Positions 46,754-55,457 of a stretch of DNA of 64,000 nucleotides are shown piece after piece. Origin of the DNA: Acidiphilium iwatense (lineage in GTDB: Bacteria > Pseudomonadota > Alphaproteobacteria > Acetobacterales > Acetobacteraceae); the NCBI RefSeq assembly GCF_021556475.1, contig NZ_JAKGBZ010000001.1:186001-250000 (forward strand). The letters are read 5' to 3'. The translations under genes and the position numbers were made by a program. Under the pieces are notes generated by a model. It was not told the DNA's origin. It did no database searches and saw nothing but the letters and a program-made list of their open reading frames with translations. The stretch's first letter is position 1, and every line of letters starts with the position of its first letter.

Positions 46754-47753
46754 GACATTAACAAGCCATGCGGTGACGCTATCGGTCACGGTCGATGGCG
46801 TTCCGGTGCCGGGTGCGGAGCGACTGGAATTATTGCAATGCGGGCATTTCGCCGCCGACCGATTCCGCGTAATGCTTGCCATGAACGCGATGCAAGGCGG
46901 AGCTGCTTTCTATGCGGCGTTGCAAACCGCAACCGTGACAATCGGGATTAACCTTGGCACGGCGGCGTTTCCTGGTGGTTCCGCGGACACGATTCTGATC
47001 GGTCGGCTCGATAATGTGGTGATGGATTTTGGCGCGGGCCAGGTGGTGCTGTCGGGGCGCGATTTGTCGGCGCGGCTGATCGATGCGGAAGTCCAACAGA
47101 CATTTTCCAACCGGACCGCAAGTCAGATCGCCTGGAGTTTTGCGTCGGATGCAGGGCTTTCTGAAAATGTGACCGTGACAAAAACGCCGGTCGGGCAATA
47201 TTACGAATTGGCGCATGTCCGCACGGGATTGGGGGCGCACACGCGGCACATGACGCGGTGGGATCTGCTGGCGGCGCTCGCCGAAATCGAGCGATTTTCG
47301 CTGTCGGTGACCGGGACGGTGCTGAATTTCGGCCCGGTTCCGCAGGCCGCGCCCGTCCTGCTGAATTTCGGACGGGATCTGGTGTCGCTTTCGGTGGATC
47401 GGGCACTTGGACTGATCGAGCCGAAGGTGACGGTAAAAAGCTGGAACCCCAAATTGAAACAAGCGTTTTCCAGCAGTGCCGGCAGCACCGGCGGAGTGAC
47501 TCTGGTTCGGCCGAATCTGATGCAGGCGGAGGTGGATCGGCTGGCCGCTTCACGGCAGGCCGAGCTTGCCGGGCAGGCGGTTCTGGCGCGGGCAACCATG
47601 CCGGGCGAATTTCTGCTCCGGCCCGATCGTCCGGTTTTTCTGCAGGGTACCGGAACGGCGCTCGATGGAAAATACATCGTTCGCACCGTCGAGCGCTTTG
47701 TGGATATGCGCGAGGGGTTCATTCAGCGCTTCGAAGCCGTTCAGGTTGTATGA
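46746..47753 (+). CDS. baseplate hub protein (gpD / late control D-like)
   Basis: 335 residues. Hub protein of contractile tails: VTVDGVPVPGAERLELLQCG, DNVVMDFGAGQVVLSGRDLS, YELAHVRTGLGAHTRHMTRW, and the C-terminal GEFLLRPDRPVFLQGTGTAL with YIVRTVERFVDMREGFIQRF typical of the gpD family. Starts inside the gpX stop and overlaps the spike gene by ATGA. Confidence 0.85.
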   Translation: MSETLTSHAVTLSVTVDGVPVPGAERLELLQCGHFAADRFRVMLAMNAMQGGAAFYAALQTATVTIGINLGTAAFPGGSADTILIGRLDNVVMDFGAGQVVLSGRDLSARLIDAEVQQTFSNRTASQIAWSFASDAGLSENVTVTKTPVGQYYELAHVRTGLGAHTRHMTRWDLLAALAEIERFSLSVTGTVLNFGPVPQAAPVLLNFGRDLVSLSVDRALGLIEPKVTVKSWNPKLKQAFSSSAGSTGGVTLVRPNLMQAEVDRLAASRQAELAGQAVLARATMPGEFLLRPDRPVFLQGTGTALDGKYIVRTVERFVDMREGFIQRFEAVQVV

Positions 47754-48298
47754 TGGAGGCATTCTGGAACACGGTGAAAGCCCGTGCCGCGGCGCTCGAC
47801 GGCATGTCGGCGCAGGCGCGGTTCGGCATTGTCGCGAGTTTCGATTCCACCGCCTATGCCGCGCGGGTGATGATGCAGCCGGAAAATCTGCTCTCGGGCT
47901 GGCTGCCGGTGCTGGCGGGATGGATCGGCGCCGGATGGGGGATGGCGGCGCCGCTTTCGCCGGGCGATCAGGTGATGGTGCTGGCCCAGGAGGGCGACGC
48001 CGAACAGGCGGTCGTGGTCGGCCGGGTGTGGTCGAACATCGAGCCGCCGCCGGCCGTGCCGGTTGGCGAGCTGTGGCTGGTGCACCAGACGGGCGCATTC
48101 ATCAAACTGCGTAACGACGGGACGATTGCGATGCAGGCGAGCACCGTGTCGATCACGGGCGATCTGACGGTCAGTGGCGAGATTTCCGATCTCGGCGGCG
48201 CGCACGGCAGTTTCGATCATTTGCGGCAAGCCTATGACCGGCATGTCCACCCCGACGCGCAGGGCGGCGAGACCGGAACAACCTCGGCGGCGGTGTGA
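47750..48298 (+). CDS. baseplate spike protein (gpV-like)
   Basis: 182 residues. OB-fold region with GIVASFDSTAYAARVMMQPE, GWGMAAPLSPGDQVMVLAQE and AVVVGRVWSNIEPPPAVPVG, followed by a repeat beta-helix-like SITGDLTVSGEISDLGG and the HVHPDAQGGETG end; HxH at the tip often binds iron in such spikes. Start and stop overlap both neighbours. Confidence 0.85.
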   Translation: MMEAFWNTVKARAAALDGMSAQARFGIVASFDSTAYAARVMMQPENLLSGWLPVLAGWIGAGWGMAAPLSPGDQVMVLAQEGDAEQAVVVGRVWSNIEPPPAVPVGELWLVHQTGAFIKLRNDGTIAMQASTVSITGDLTVSGEISDLGGAHGSFDHLRQAYDRHVHPDAQGGETGTTSAAV

Positions 48299-48660
48299 TG
48301 GCGGATTTGTCGTTGGTCTATGGCGGTGATCTCGCGATCGGGGCAACGGGGGATCTCGCGATCTCGACGGGTTCGGCTCTGACCGAGCAGCGTGTGCTGC
48401 GCAGGCTATTGACCAATCCCGACGATTATATCTGGCAATTATCCTATGGCGCCGGGCTGGGCCGATTCGTGGGTGCGGCCGGAGCGGCGGGACAGATAGC
48501 GGCGGTCGCGCGAGCGCAATTGCACCAGGAGACGCGGGTGGCGCAAACGCCGCTGCCGCGAATCGGCGTGAACCATGCCGATCCGTCCGGTATCGCGATG
48601 ACGATCGATTATCGGGACGCGATGACGGGCCAAAGCGTGGCGCTGACACTTCCCGGCTGA
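48298..48660 (+). CDS. baseplate wedge protein (gp25/gpW-like)
   Basis: 120 residues. GDLAISTGSALTEQRVLRRL and LTNPDDYIWQLSYGAGLGRFV are the gp25-like pattern. Wedge initiator of the baseplate. ATG overlaps the spike stop (TGATG). Confidence 0.8.
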   Translation: MADLSLVYGGDLAIGATGDLAISTGSALTEQRVLRRLLTNPDDYIWQLSYGAGLGRFVGAAGAAGQIAAVARAQLHQETRVAQTPLPRIGVNHADPSGIAMTIDYRDAMTGQSVALTLPG

Positions 48661-48686
48661 AACCGCGGTCTTTCAGAGGAATTTTC

Positions 48687-49811
48687 ATGCAGTTATCGTT
48701 GCAGAACTTCACCGCGATGGTGGAGCAGATGGCGGCTGCCGTGCAGGGTGCCGCGATTCAGACGCTTGATCTCGCGGTCGGCTCGGTGTTGCGTGCGGTA
48801 CTGGAAGCGAATGCATCGCTCGGGCTTTGGCTGCAATGGCTGATCGTCCAGGTTCTGCAAACCACGCGGTTGGCGACCAGCAGCGGGGCGGATTGCGACA
48901 GTTTCGGCGCCGATTTCGGTTTTACCCGTCTGCCGGCGGCGACGGCGGGCGGGATCGTGAGTTTCGGGCGGTTCGCGCCGGTGCTGTCGGCTTTCGTGCC
49001 GGTGGGTGCGGTGGTGATGACCAGCGATGGCAGCCAGAGTTTTGCGGTGACTGCCGATCCCACGAACCCGGCATATTCGGCGAACCTTGGCGGCTATACT
49101 CTGGCGGCGGGAATTGCCTCGATCGATCTGCCGGTTGAAGCAAACATCGCGGGCGCGGCGGGCAATGTGCTGGCGGGGACTGTTGGGCTCATGGCGAGTG
49201 CGATTCCCGGTATCGACACGGTGAGCAACGCGACCCCGTTGACCGGCGGGTTCGATGCCGAGAGCGATGCTGCGTTCAAGGCGAGGTTCGGCAACTACCT
49301 GGCCAGCCTGTCGCGGGCGACGATGGGAGCGATCGAGGCGGCGGTGACTGGCGTGGAGCAGGGATTGTCGGTTGCAATTTCAGAGAATATCGACCAGACG
49401 GGCGCGGCGAGCCTCGGCAATTTCGTTGTCACCATTGATAACGGAACCGGAGCGCCGCCGGCCTCGTTGCTTGCCACGGTCCAGCAGGCGGTGGATACGG
49501 TGCGGCCGGTCGGGACGCGATTCGCGGTGCAGGGGCCGGTCGTGGCGCTCGCGGATGTGTCGTTGACACTAACGTTGGTTCAAAATGCGGTATCGCAGAC
49601 CGTGATCGGCGCGGTGACCGATGTGATCGGCGCCTATATCGCCAGTCTGCCAGTTGGAGCGACGCTGCCGCATTCGAAACTGGCGCAGCTTTCCTATGAT
49701 GCGTCGAGCGCGGTGATCAACGTGACCGGCACGCTGCTGAATGGCGGTGTGGCCGATCTGGTGCCGCCGTTGTTCGGTGTGGTGCGCGCCGGCACGATCA
49801 GCGTGACCTGA
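48687..49811 (+). CDS. baseplate J-like protein
   Basis: 374 residues. Baseplate wedge: TLDLAVGSVLRAVLEANASL, LATSSGADCDSFGADFGFTR, VPVGAVVMTSDGSQSFAVTA, GGFDAESDAAFKARFGNYLA and the closing strand region with VNVTGTL, the standard J order. Good AGAGGAATTTTC precedes the ATG. Confidence 0.88.
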   Translation: MQLSLQNFTAMVEQMAAAVQGAAIQTLDLAVGSVLRAVLEANASLGLWLQWLIVQVLQTTRLATSSGADCDSFGADFGFTRLPAATAGGIVSFGRFAPVLSAFVPVGAVVMTSDGSQSFAVTADPTNPAYSANLGGYTLAAGIASIDLPVEANIAGAAGNVLAGTVGLMASAIPGIDTVSNATPLTGGFDAESDAAFKARFGNYLASLSRATMGAIEAAVTGVEQGLSVAISENIDQTGAASLGNFVVTIDNGTGAPPASLLATVQQAVDTVRPVGTRFAVQGPVVALADVSLTLTLVQNAVSQTVIGAVTDVIGAYIASLPVGATLPHSKLAQLSYDASSAVINVTGTLLNGGVADLVPPLFGVVRAGTISVT

Positions 49812-49814
49812 ACC

Positions 49815-50483
49815 ATGAGCACGATGACGGGCGACGCCGCGGATATGCGGGCGCGGCTGAAAGCGGTGCTGCCCGCAAGGTGGTTCGGCGATGCAACCCC
49901 GGTGCTCGATCTGTTGCTCGGCGGTCTCGCCGCGCTATGGGCGACGCTATATTCCTTGATCGGACTGGTTCGTGCGCAAGCCCGGATTGCGACGGCGAGC
50001 GGTCCGTTTCTGGATATCGCGGCGCTGGATTATTTCGGTACGGCGCTCGCGCGACGCGCCGGCGAAACCGATGAAGCGTTCAGCACACGGATTCGCGCCA
50101 ATCTGCTGATGCCGCGCGCGACCAGGGCGGCACTGATCGGTGCGCTAGCCGAATTGACTGGACGCACGCCTGTGGTGTTCGAGCCGTTCAATGCCACCGA
50201 TACCGGCGGCTACGGCACGAATATGCTCGGCTACAACACGGTCGGCGGTTATGGCAGCCTGATGCTGCCGTATCAGTGTTTCGTCACCGCGTATCGACCC
50301 GTGGTCGCGGTGTCCGGCAATGACGGCGGGTATAATCTGGGGCCTGGCGGCTACAATGCCGCGCCGCTCGCCTGGAGCGATCTCTCCGACGATCCCGGCT
50401 TGATGACCGATTCCGACATCTGCGCCGCCATCGTCTCGGTTCTGCCGGTGAACGCCGTCGCCTGGGTCAGGATTTCCAATTGA
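49815..50483 (+). CDS. phage tail protein I-like (baseplate wedge)
   Basis: 222 residues following gpJ after 3 nt. PFLDIAALDYFGTALARRAG, DEAFSTRIRANLLMPRATRA, ALIGALAELTGRTPVVFEPF are typical of gpI/DUF2612-like wedge proteins; C-terminal Gly/Tyr-rich turn region. Links the baseplate to fibres. Confidence 0.75.
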   Translation: MSTMTGDAADMRARLKAVLPARWFGDATPVLDLLLGGLAALWATLYSLIGLVRAQARIATASGPFLDIAALDYFGTALARRAGETDEAFSTRIRANLLMPRATRAALIGALAELTGRTPVVFEPFNATDTGGYGTNMLGYNTVGGYGSLMLPYQCFVTAYRPVVAVSGNDGGYNLGPGGYNAAPLAWSDLSDDPGLMTDSDICAAIVSVLPVNAVAWVRISN

Positions 50484-50504
50484 TTGAGCAACAGGGAAAA
50501 ATTC

Positions 50505-51758
50505 ATGGACCGCACGATCGTCTATCCGGGGGCAATTCCGCTCGACACCGACATTCTCAACCTTAACCGCAACGTCATGGTGGGAATCGGGGCGCTGAAC
50601 GCCGCCGTGCTCGGCACCGCGATGGTCGCCGACGGGCTGGCTTGCACGCCCACCGTTCCTGCCTCGTTGACGGTGACCGTGGCGCCCGGTTCGATCACTC
50701 AGCTCGGCCCGCTCGACATCAACGCCTATGGCAGCCTGCCGGCGGATCAAGCCGAACAGATCGTCAAGACCGGGATCAATCTCGATCCGGTGACATTTAC
50801 GCTCGCGGTGCCGGCGAGTTCAGGCGAGTCGGTGAATTACCTGATCGAAGCGACATTTTCCGAGACCGATGCGGTTCCTGTCGTGCTGCCTTACGTGAAC
50901 GCGGCGAATCCGTCGCTGCCTTATTCCGGGCAGGGCAATTCGGGTGGGGCGCAGAACACCGCGCGGGTTCAGCGCGTGCAGTTGCAGGTCAAGCCGGGTG
51001 CGGCGGCATCGGCGGGGACGCAGACGACGCCTCCCGTCGATACCGGCTGGGTTGGGCTTTACGTGGTGACAGTGAATTATGGGCAAAGCGCGATCACCAG
51101 TGCGGATATCGTGACGCTACCGGGCGCGCCTTTCCTTGCGTTCAAATTACCCCAGCTTCGGCCTGGATTTTCTGCGATGCAAGTGTTCGAGACCTCGGGC
51201 AGTTTCGTGGTGCCGGCAGGGGTTATGCAGGTGAAAGCGAAGGTCGTGGGCGGCGGCGGTGCGGCCGGCTATCACGTGACCTTGCCCGGCGCCGGCGGCG
51301 GCGAGGGCGGCACTGCGATCGATATCGTGACCGGATTAACATCGGGTCAGACGATTCCGGTGACGGTGGGTGCGGGTGGTGTGCCGACGACCTCGCCCGG
51401 CAACGGCGGGGCTGGCGGTATATCGAGCTTCGGTGCCTATCTTTCGGCAACCGGCGGTGAGGGTGGTCAGGGCGGTACCGCGAATTTGTTCGCGACGGCC
51501 GGCGGCAATGGCGGAATCGGCCAGGGTGCCAGAATCATCCAGGGCGGCGCGATGGGATCGGACGGAATCGCGGTGGCGAGTCGCGGTGGCGATGGCGGCG
51601 GTGCTGGTCGTGGACGCGGGGCGAGCGGGCCGCTGGCCGGATTTGCCGCCATCGGCTTCGGCGGCGGCGGCGGCGGCGGCGGGGCGTCGAGCGGTTCGAG
51701 CCCGGTGGGCAGTCCGGGTGGTGCGGGCGCGCCGGGCGTCGTCGTCGTCGAATATTGA
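50505..51758 (+). CDS. glycine-rich tail fibre protein
   Basis: 417 residues. The N-terminal part (DRTIVYPGAIPLDTDILNLN, YLIEATFSETDAVPVVLPYV) is conserved in myovirus fibre proteins; residues about 240-417 are a poly-glycine-rich, GG-repeat domain (VVGGGGAAGYHVTLPGAGGG) resembling the polyglycine receptor-binding domains of phage adhesins. TTG 50484 would add 7 residues; ATG 50505 with CAGGGA is preferred. Confidence 0.82.
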   Translation: MDRTIVYPGAIPLDTDILNLNRNVMVGIGALNAAVLGTAMVADGLACTPTVPASLTVTVAPGSITQLGPLDINAYGSLPADQAEQIVKTGINLDPVTFTLAVPASSGESVNYLIEATFSETDAVPVVLPYVNAANPSLPYSGQGNSGGAQNTARVQRVQLQVKPGAAASAGTQTTPPVDTGWVGLYVVTVNYGQSAITSADIVTLPGAPFLAFKLPQLRPGFSAMQVFETSGSFVVPAGVMQVKAKVVGGGGAAGYHVTLPGAGGGEGGTAIDIVTGLTSGQTIPVTVGAGGVPTTSPGNGGAGGISSFGAYLSATGGEGGQGGTANLFATAGGNGGIGQGARIIQGGAMGSDGIAVASRGGDGGGAGRGRGASGPLAGFAAIGFGGGGGGGGASSGSSPVGSPGGAGAPGVVVVEY

Positions 51759-51868
51759 TTTGCCCTCAGTCGCCGGGCGCACGCATCCGCGCGCTTGGCT
51801 TCGCGCCATAAGGCGCGCGCCGCATCCGCGGCGGCAGCGGAACGAGCCAAGGTTGCGTTCCGCTGTTA
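51759..51868. repeat. dispersed structured repeat, copy 2 (inside phage fibre cluster, short form)
   Basis: Shares TTTGCCCTCA...CGCCGGGCG, GCGCGC TTGGCTT CGCGCCATAAGG, CGGAACGAGCCAAGG and CGTTCCGCTGTTA with 26315-26482 but lacks about 55 internal nt. Fills the gap between two fibre genes. Confidence 0.8.
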
Positions 51869-51893
51869 AGCAATTAAAAACAGAGCAGAATCC

Positions 51894-52385
51894 ATGAGCG
51901 GAACGGTGACGCCGGCGACTCACGTCTGGCAGGTTTCCCTGGCGCGGCTGATCGAGATCGAGGGATTCATCCCGACCCCGCGCGGGCTGGCGCTTCTGCC
52001 GCCACAGCCTCTGGCGTGGCCCGAGAAGGACCCCGGCGACACGCTGGATTACGTATTCGAGATCGCACCGGCGCTGAGCGGCAATCCGGGCGATACGATC
52101 GCGACGTTGAAGGTCGCGATCAGCCCTAACAATCCAGGCGATCTGACGCTCGCCTCGGCGGCGGCGGACGGCACGAGAGCGGTTCTGTGGCTGAGTTCGG
52201 GGCAACCGGACACCAACTATACGGTGACGATCGGCATCACCACGGTCTGCGGACGAAGCCTGGCGCGCAGCATTACGCTTCCCGTGGTGGCGCTAGCTTC
52301 GGTGCCAGCGCCGGCGAGTGCGATCACTACGCTTGGCGGCGCACCGATCACCAGCCCGTCCGGCCTGCCCATCACCGCGAACTGA
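51894..52385 (+). CDS. phage hypothetical protein, fibre region
   Basis: 163 residues. Contains a likely Ig-like or fibronectin-like fold (AVLWLSSGQPDTNYTVTIGI then TTVCGRSLARSITLPVV) and a threonine/proline-rich C-terminus. Similar small proteins accompany tail fibres. Function unknown. Confidence 0.65.
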   Translation: MSGTVTPATHVWQVSLARLIEIEGFIPTPRGLALLPPQPLAWPEKDPGDTLDYVFEIAPALSGNPGDTIATLKVAISPNNPGDLTLASAAADGTRAVLWLSSGQPDTNYTVTIGITTVCGRSLARSITLPVVALASVPAPASAITTLGGAPITSPSGLPITAN

Positions 52386-52395
52386 AGGCGACATT

Positions 52396-54942
52396 ATGCC
52401 AACGATCGGACAATTGCCGGAAGCCGCTTCGGTTTCCGACAGCGATGAGCTGCCGATATTCCAGGGGGGCCAGACCGTGGCCGCAACTCGCGCGCAGCTT
52501 CTGGCTGGAATGCAGCAAGCGATCGCCATACCTCAGGGCACGGTGCTTGGCGGCGTGGGGCCTGGTGTGACGGCGCCGACGCCGATCACCATCGGGGCGA
52601 ATTTGAACCTGAGCGGCACGACGCTGTCGGCCACCGCGGCGCCGTTCGAGATCGCCGGATTACCGGCGGGTGCAGCGCCGGCCGCGGGTGATAGCGTGCC
52701 GCTTGGTCAATTCGGCACTAACGCGGCGATTCCCTATGCGGCGTTCATGCAGGGAATTGCCGGCGTTTCCGGCGTTCAGGCCAGCGGATTGCAGGCGATG
52801 GCCGCCGGCGCGACGACCGCGCGCAGCCTCGCCGCGGTCGCGGCGAACGCCGTGGCGATCGAGGATTTCGGGGCGGCGGGCGATGGCGTGACCGACGATA
52901 GTGCGGCGCTGCTCGCTGCCCTTGCCTCGGGCAATCCGGTGCGGTTCGGTCCGAAAATCTATCGGATCGATGGCGAATGCGATATCGGCGGGGCGAGCGC
53001 GACGCTGATCGGCGTGCCGGGATCGACGGTACTGACGCGCGGCGCGCAGAGCCGCAGCGGAACCTCGTTGAATCCCGCATGGATCAGCATAAGCGCGGCG
53101 CAGTTCAGCGCCGACGGCATCATCTTCGATGCGAATCGTTCGGTTACCCAGGACACGTGGGGGGTGGTGGTTCAGGCGTCGTGCACCAGTGCCAATATCA
53201 CTCGCGCACTGTTTCGCAACGCGATGGGGTCGATCTATGGCTGGGGCCTCGCGATCGCGCCGAGCGATCCGGCGCTGACGCGGCATCACATCCATGACTG
53301 CGAATTTACCGCGAACGCGGTGGACGGCATGTGGGTCGCGGCGACCGATTCCGTGGCGGTAACCAATTGCCGGGCGCATCATAACGGGCGCAACGGCATT
53401 TACGTGGACAGTCAGGACCCGACGTTCGTTCTGAAGATCCGCGATGTGCAGGTTGTCGGTAATACGTGCTGGAACAATCCGGGAACTGGCATTTCGGTCG
53501 GTAATTTCAACGCGACCAATACCGAGCCGGGCGTTTACGGCAATGCGAACCCGGACGTGCTAGGTGGGCTCGTCGCCGATAACTGCGTGTTTGGCAATGC
53601 CGGTTACGGTATTTCGGTTTCCGGCCGGAACATCCTGGTCACCGGCAATCTGATCGTCAATAACGGGCCGGCGGGCGGCGGGATGCTCGCCAATACGAGC
53701 TATTGCCGGATCACCGATAACATGATCACCGGCACGGGGGGGTTCGGCATCGATGCCGGCGGATCGATTTTCGTCGATCTGACGGGAAACTATATCGACG
53801 GGCCGACGATCGGGATCGGTATCGGAGGTAGCCAGAATTGCACGGTGCGCGGCAATTTCATCCAGGATTGCGCAATCGGAATCATTGCCCTCAATGTTGA
53901 ATCCGACGGGCGCGGCGACAATTTCGGGATTGCCTGCAATAATCTGTCGATCATCGGCAATTGGATCGGTTATAACACGGGCGGATCGGGGATCGTTCTA
54001 CGCGATGCGCCGCAACTGGTGCTGGTCGCGGAGAACGTCGTGTTGTCCGGGGTGTCGGGCGATCCGCTGAATGCGCTGGTTCCGTATACCGATTCGGTCG
54101 TCATTCGCGACAATGTGGTGAATTTCGCGCAATCCTGGCCGGTCAATCCGATCGCCTCGGGCGGCGTGAATACGCTGGTGTTTCCCGATCTGTTGGACCG
54201 GGTTGCCGTCTCGCAGAGCACCGGCCCGGTCGGGAGCATGATCAGCGCGACCGCGCAGCGTATGGCGGGGCAGATCAGCTTCATCAAGGTCACCAATGGA
54301 GGGTCGAACTATACGAGTGCGACGGTTGCGATCACCGGAGCGGGCAGCGGGGCTTCGGCAGGCGCATTCGTCGCCAACGGGGCAGTGATCGGCGTCTATA
54401 TCACGAATGCCGGCAGTGGTTACGGGCCGGGCACGCAGGCGGTGATTTCGGGCGACGGGACCGGGGCAACCGCTGTGGTCCAGGTCGGCCTGCCGGTGGT
54501 GCAGGGGCGACGGCTCGCGGTGCATTGCCTCGCCCCCGTCGGGTTCGCGGCGGCTGGTAGCGCACCGGCGCAGGAGAACTGGACCGGCGCGCCCGTGACC
54601 GTACCGACAGGTGGGGCGATCGAGTGGGAAGGCGAGGCCGGCGCCTGGCAGGCGGTGCGGTTCATCCAATCGGACTATGTCGCACCCAATGGCGATGGCA
54701 GTGTCACGTTCCGCAGTCAGAGCGGGGATGTCATGCTGCATCCCGTTTCGGGCGGTGCGGTGCGGCTGATTTCCGATACCGAGTCCGTCGGCTGTATGAG
54801 CCTGATCGGGCGTGGGTCGCCTTTGGGGGTAGTGAGCGCACCGCCGGGGTCGAGCTATCGGAATCTCGACGGTGGCGCGGGAGGGACCTTCTGGGTCAAG
54901 CAGACCAGTACGGGAAGTACTGGTTGGGCGGTGGTCGCGTGA
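52396..54942 (+). CDS. beta-helix tailspike protein
   Basis: 848 residues. N-terminal attachment module (residues 3-40: TIGQLPEAASVSDSDELPIF then QGGQTVAATRAQLLAG) also found in the fibre at 55458. From about residue 155 the pectate-lyase-like start IEDFGAAGDGVTDDSAALLA opens a long right-handed parallel beta-helix with many N-G-x turns (residues about 160-600), the fold of polysaccharide-binding or -cleaving spikes. The C-terminal part has TNGGSNYTSATVAITGAG repeats. AAGGCGAC precedes the ATG. Probably binds host surface glycans. Confidence 0.85.
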   Translation: MPTIGQLPEAASVSDSDELPIFQGGQTVAATRAQLLAGMQQAIAIPQGTVLGGVGPGVTAPTPITIGANLNLSGTTLSATAAPFEIAGLPAGAAPAAGDSVPLGQFGTNAAIPYAAFMQGIAGVSGVQASGLQAMAAGATTARSLAAVAANAVAIEDFGAAGDGVTDDSAALLAALASGNPVRFGPKIYRIDGECDIGGASATLIGVPGSTVLTRGAQSRSGTSLNPAWISISAAQFSADGIIFDANRSVTQDTWGVVVQASCTSANITRALFRNAMGSIYGWGLAIAPSDPALTRHHIHDCEFTANAVDGMWVAATDSVAVTNCRAHHNGRNGIYVDSQDPTFVLKIRDVQVVGNTCWNNPGTGISVGNFNATNTEPGVYGNANPDVLGGLVADNCVFGNAGYGISVSGRNILVTGNLIVNNGPAGGGMLANTSYCRITDNMITGTGGFGIDAGGSIFVDLTGNYIDGPTIGIGIGGSQNCTVRGNFIQDCAIGIIALNVESDGRGDNFGIACNNLSIIGNWIGYNTGGSGIVLRDAPQLVLVAENVVLSGVSGDPLNALVPYTDSVVIRDNVVNFAQSWPVNPIASGGVNTLVFPDLLDRVAVSQSTGPVGSMISATAQRMAGQISFIKVTNGGSNYTSATVAITGAGSGASAGAFVANGAVIGVYITNAGSGYGPGTQAVISGDGTGATAVVQVGLPVVQGRRLAVHCLAPVGFAAAGSAPAQENWTGAPVTVPTGGAIEWEGEAGAWQAVRFIQSDYVAPNGDGSVTFRSQSGDVMLHPVSGGAVRLISDTESVGCMSLIGRGSPLGVVSAPPGSSYRNLDGGAGGTFWVKQTSTGSTGWAVVA

Positions 54943-54948
54943 AGCTGT

Positions 54949-55380
54949 TCAGGCGAGCAGGTTCGGGCCCTGGCCGTAGCGATTCGGTCCGGCAGTGCCG
55001 CGAGCGAACAGAAGAACGATACCGGCGGCCAGGACGATCAGGTCGGGAATCAGGGCGGCAAGCCGATGATAGCGTGCGACGATCTGCGTCGCATCCGAGA
55101 ACAGCACGATGCCGATCGCATACCAGCCGCTATGGCCGAGATCGTGCAGACGCTTCCATTGCAGGGCGAGCGTGGCCCAGGTGGTCAGGATGAAGCCGGC
55201 GACGGCCAGAATGCCGCCAACGGTTAGGCTGTGCAGATGGATCATGTAGAGGCCGAACAGGAACATCAGTCCGAACGTGATGCCGTTCAGGCAGGTCAGG
55301 CCGAAAAATCGCAACCGGCCGAGCCGCCCTTGAAATCCGAAGAGACTTTCCAGCCAGGGCATCGGTGCCGATCCGGTCAT
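54949..55380 (-). CDS. DUF805 family membrane protein (moron-like insertion)
   Basis: 143 residues with about four membrane helices. GFQGRLGRLRFFGLTCLNG, KRLHDLGHSGWYAIG and the ending GPNRYGQGPN are the DUF805 signature; function unknown. It is the only minus-strand gene in the phage cassette and sits between two fibre genes that share an N-terminal module, with its own TTGACA upstream, all typical of a cargo (moron) gene. Confidence 0.85.
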   Translation of the reverse strand: MTGSAPMPWLESLFGFQGRLGRLRFFGLTCLNGITFGLMFLFGLYMIHLHSLTVGGILAVAGFILTTWATLALQWKRLHDLGHSGWYAIGIVLFSDATQIVARYHRLAALIPDLIVLAAGIVLLFARGTAGPNRYGQGPNLLA

Positions 55381-55389
55381 GATGGCCGA

Positions 55390-55418
55390 ACGGTATTGAG
55401 CCGCTCTCCACGTGTCAA
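55390..55418 (-). promoter_or_regulatory. predicted promoter of the DUF805 gene
   Basis: Minus-strand TTGACA at 55413-55418, 17-nt spacer, TACCGT at 55390-55395 (weak -10). Transcription would begin within a few nt of the ATG at 55380, so the message would be nearly leaderless. A 16-bp self-complementary CGCGCCCGCGGGCGCG lies just upstream at 55427-55442. Confidence 0.4.
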
Positions 55419-55457
55419 CGACAATGCGCGCCCGCGGGCGCGACTGGAAAACCGACC

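Noticed and set aside
51223..51850. GC-rich open frames on both strands over the glycine-rich fibre domain
   Set aside because: Low-complexity GGC/GCC repeats open all frames; only the fibre frame continues a conserved N-terminus.
53784..53790. second in-register GGGAAAC heptamer inside the beta-helix spike gene
   Set aside because: No stem-loop follows at the right distance and the -1 frame is not coding, so it is a chance occurrence. It shows that the heptamer alone is not sufficient evidence.
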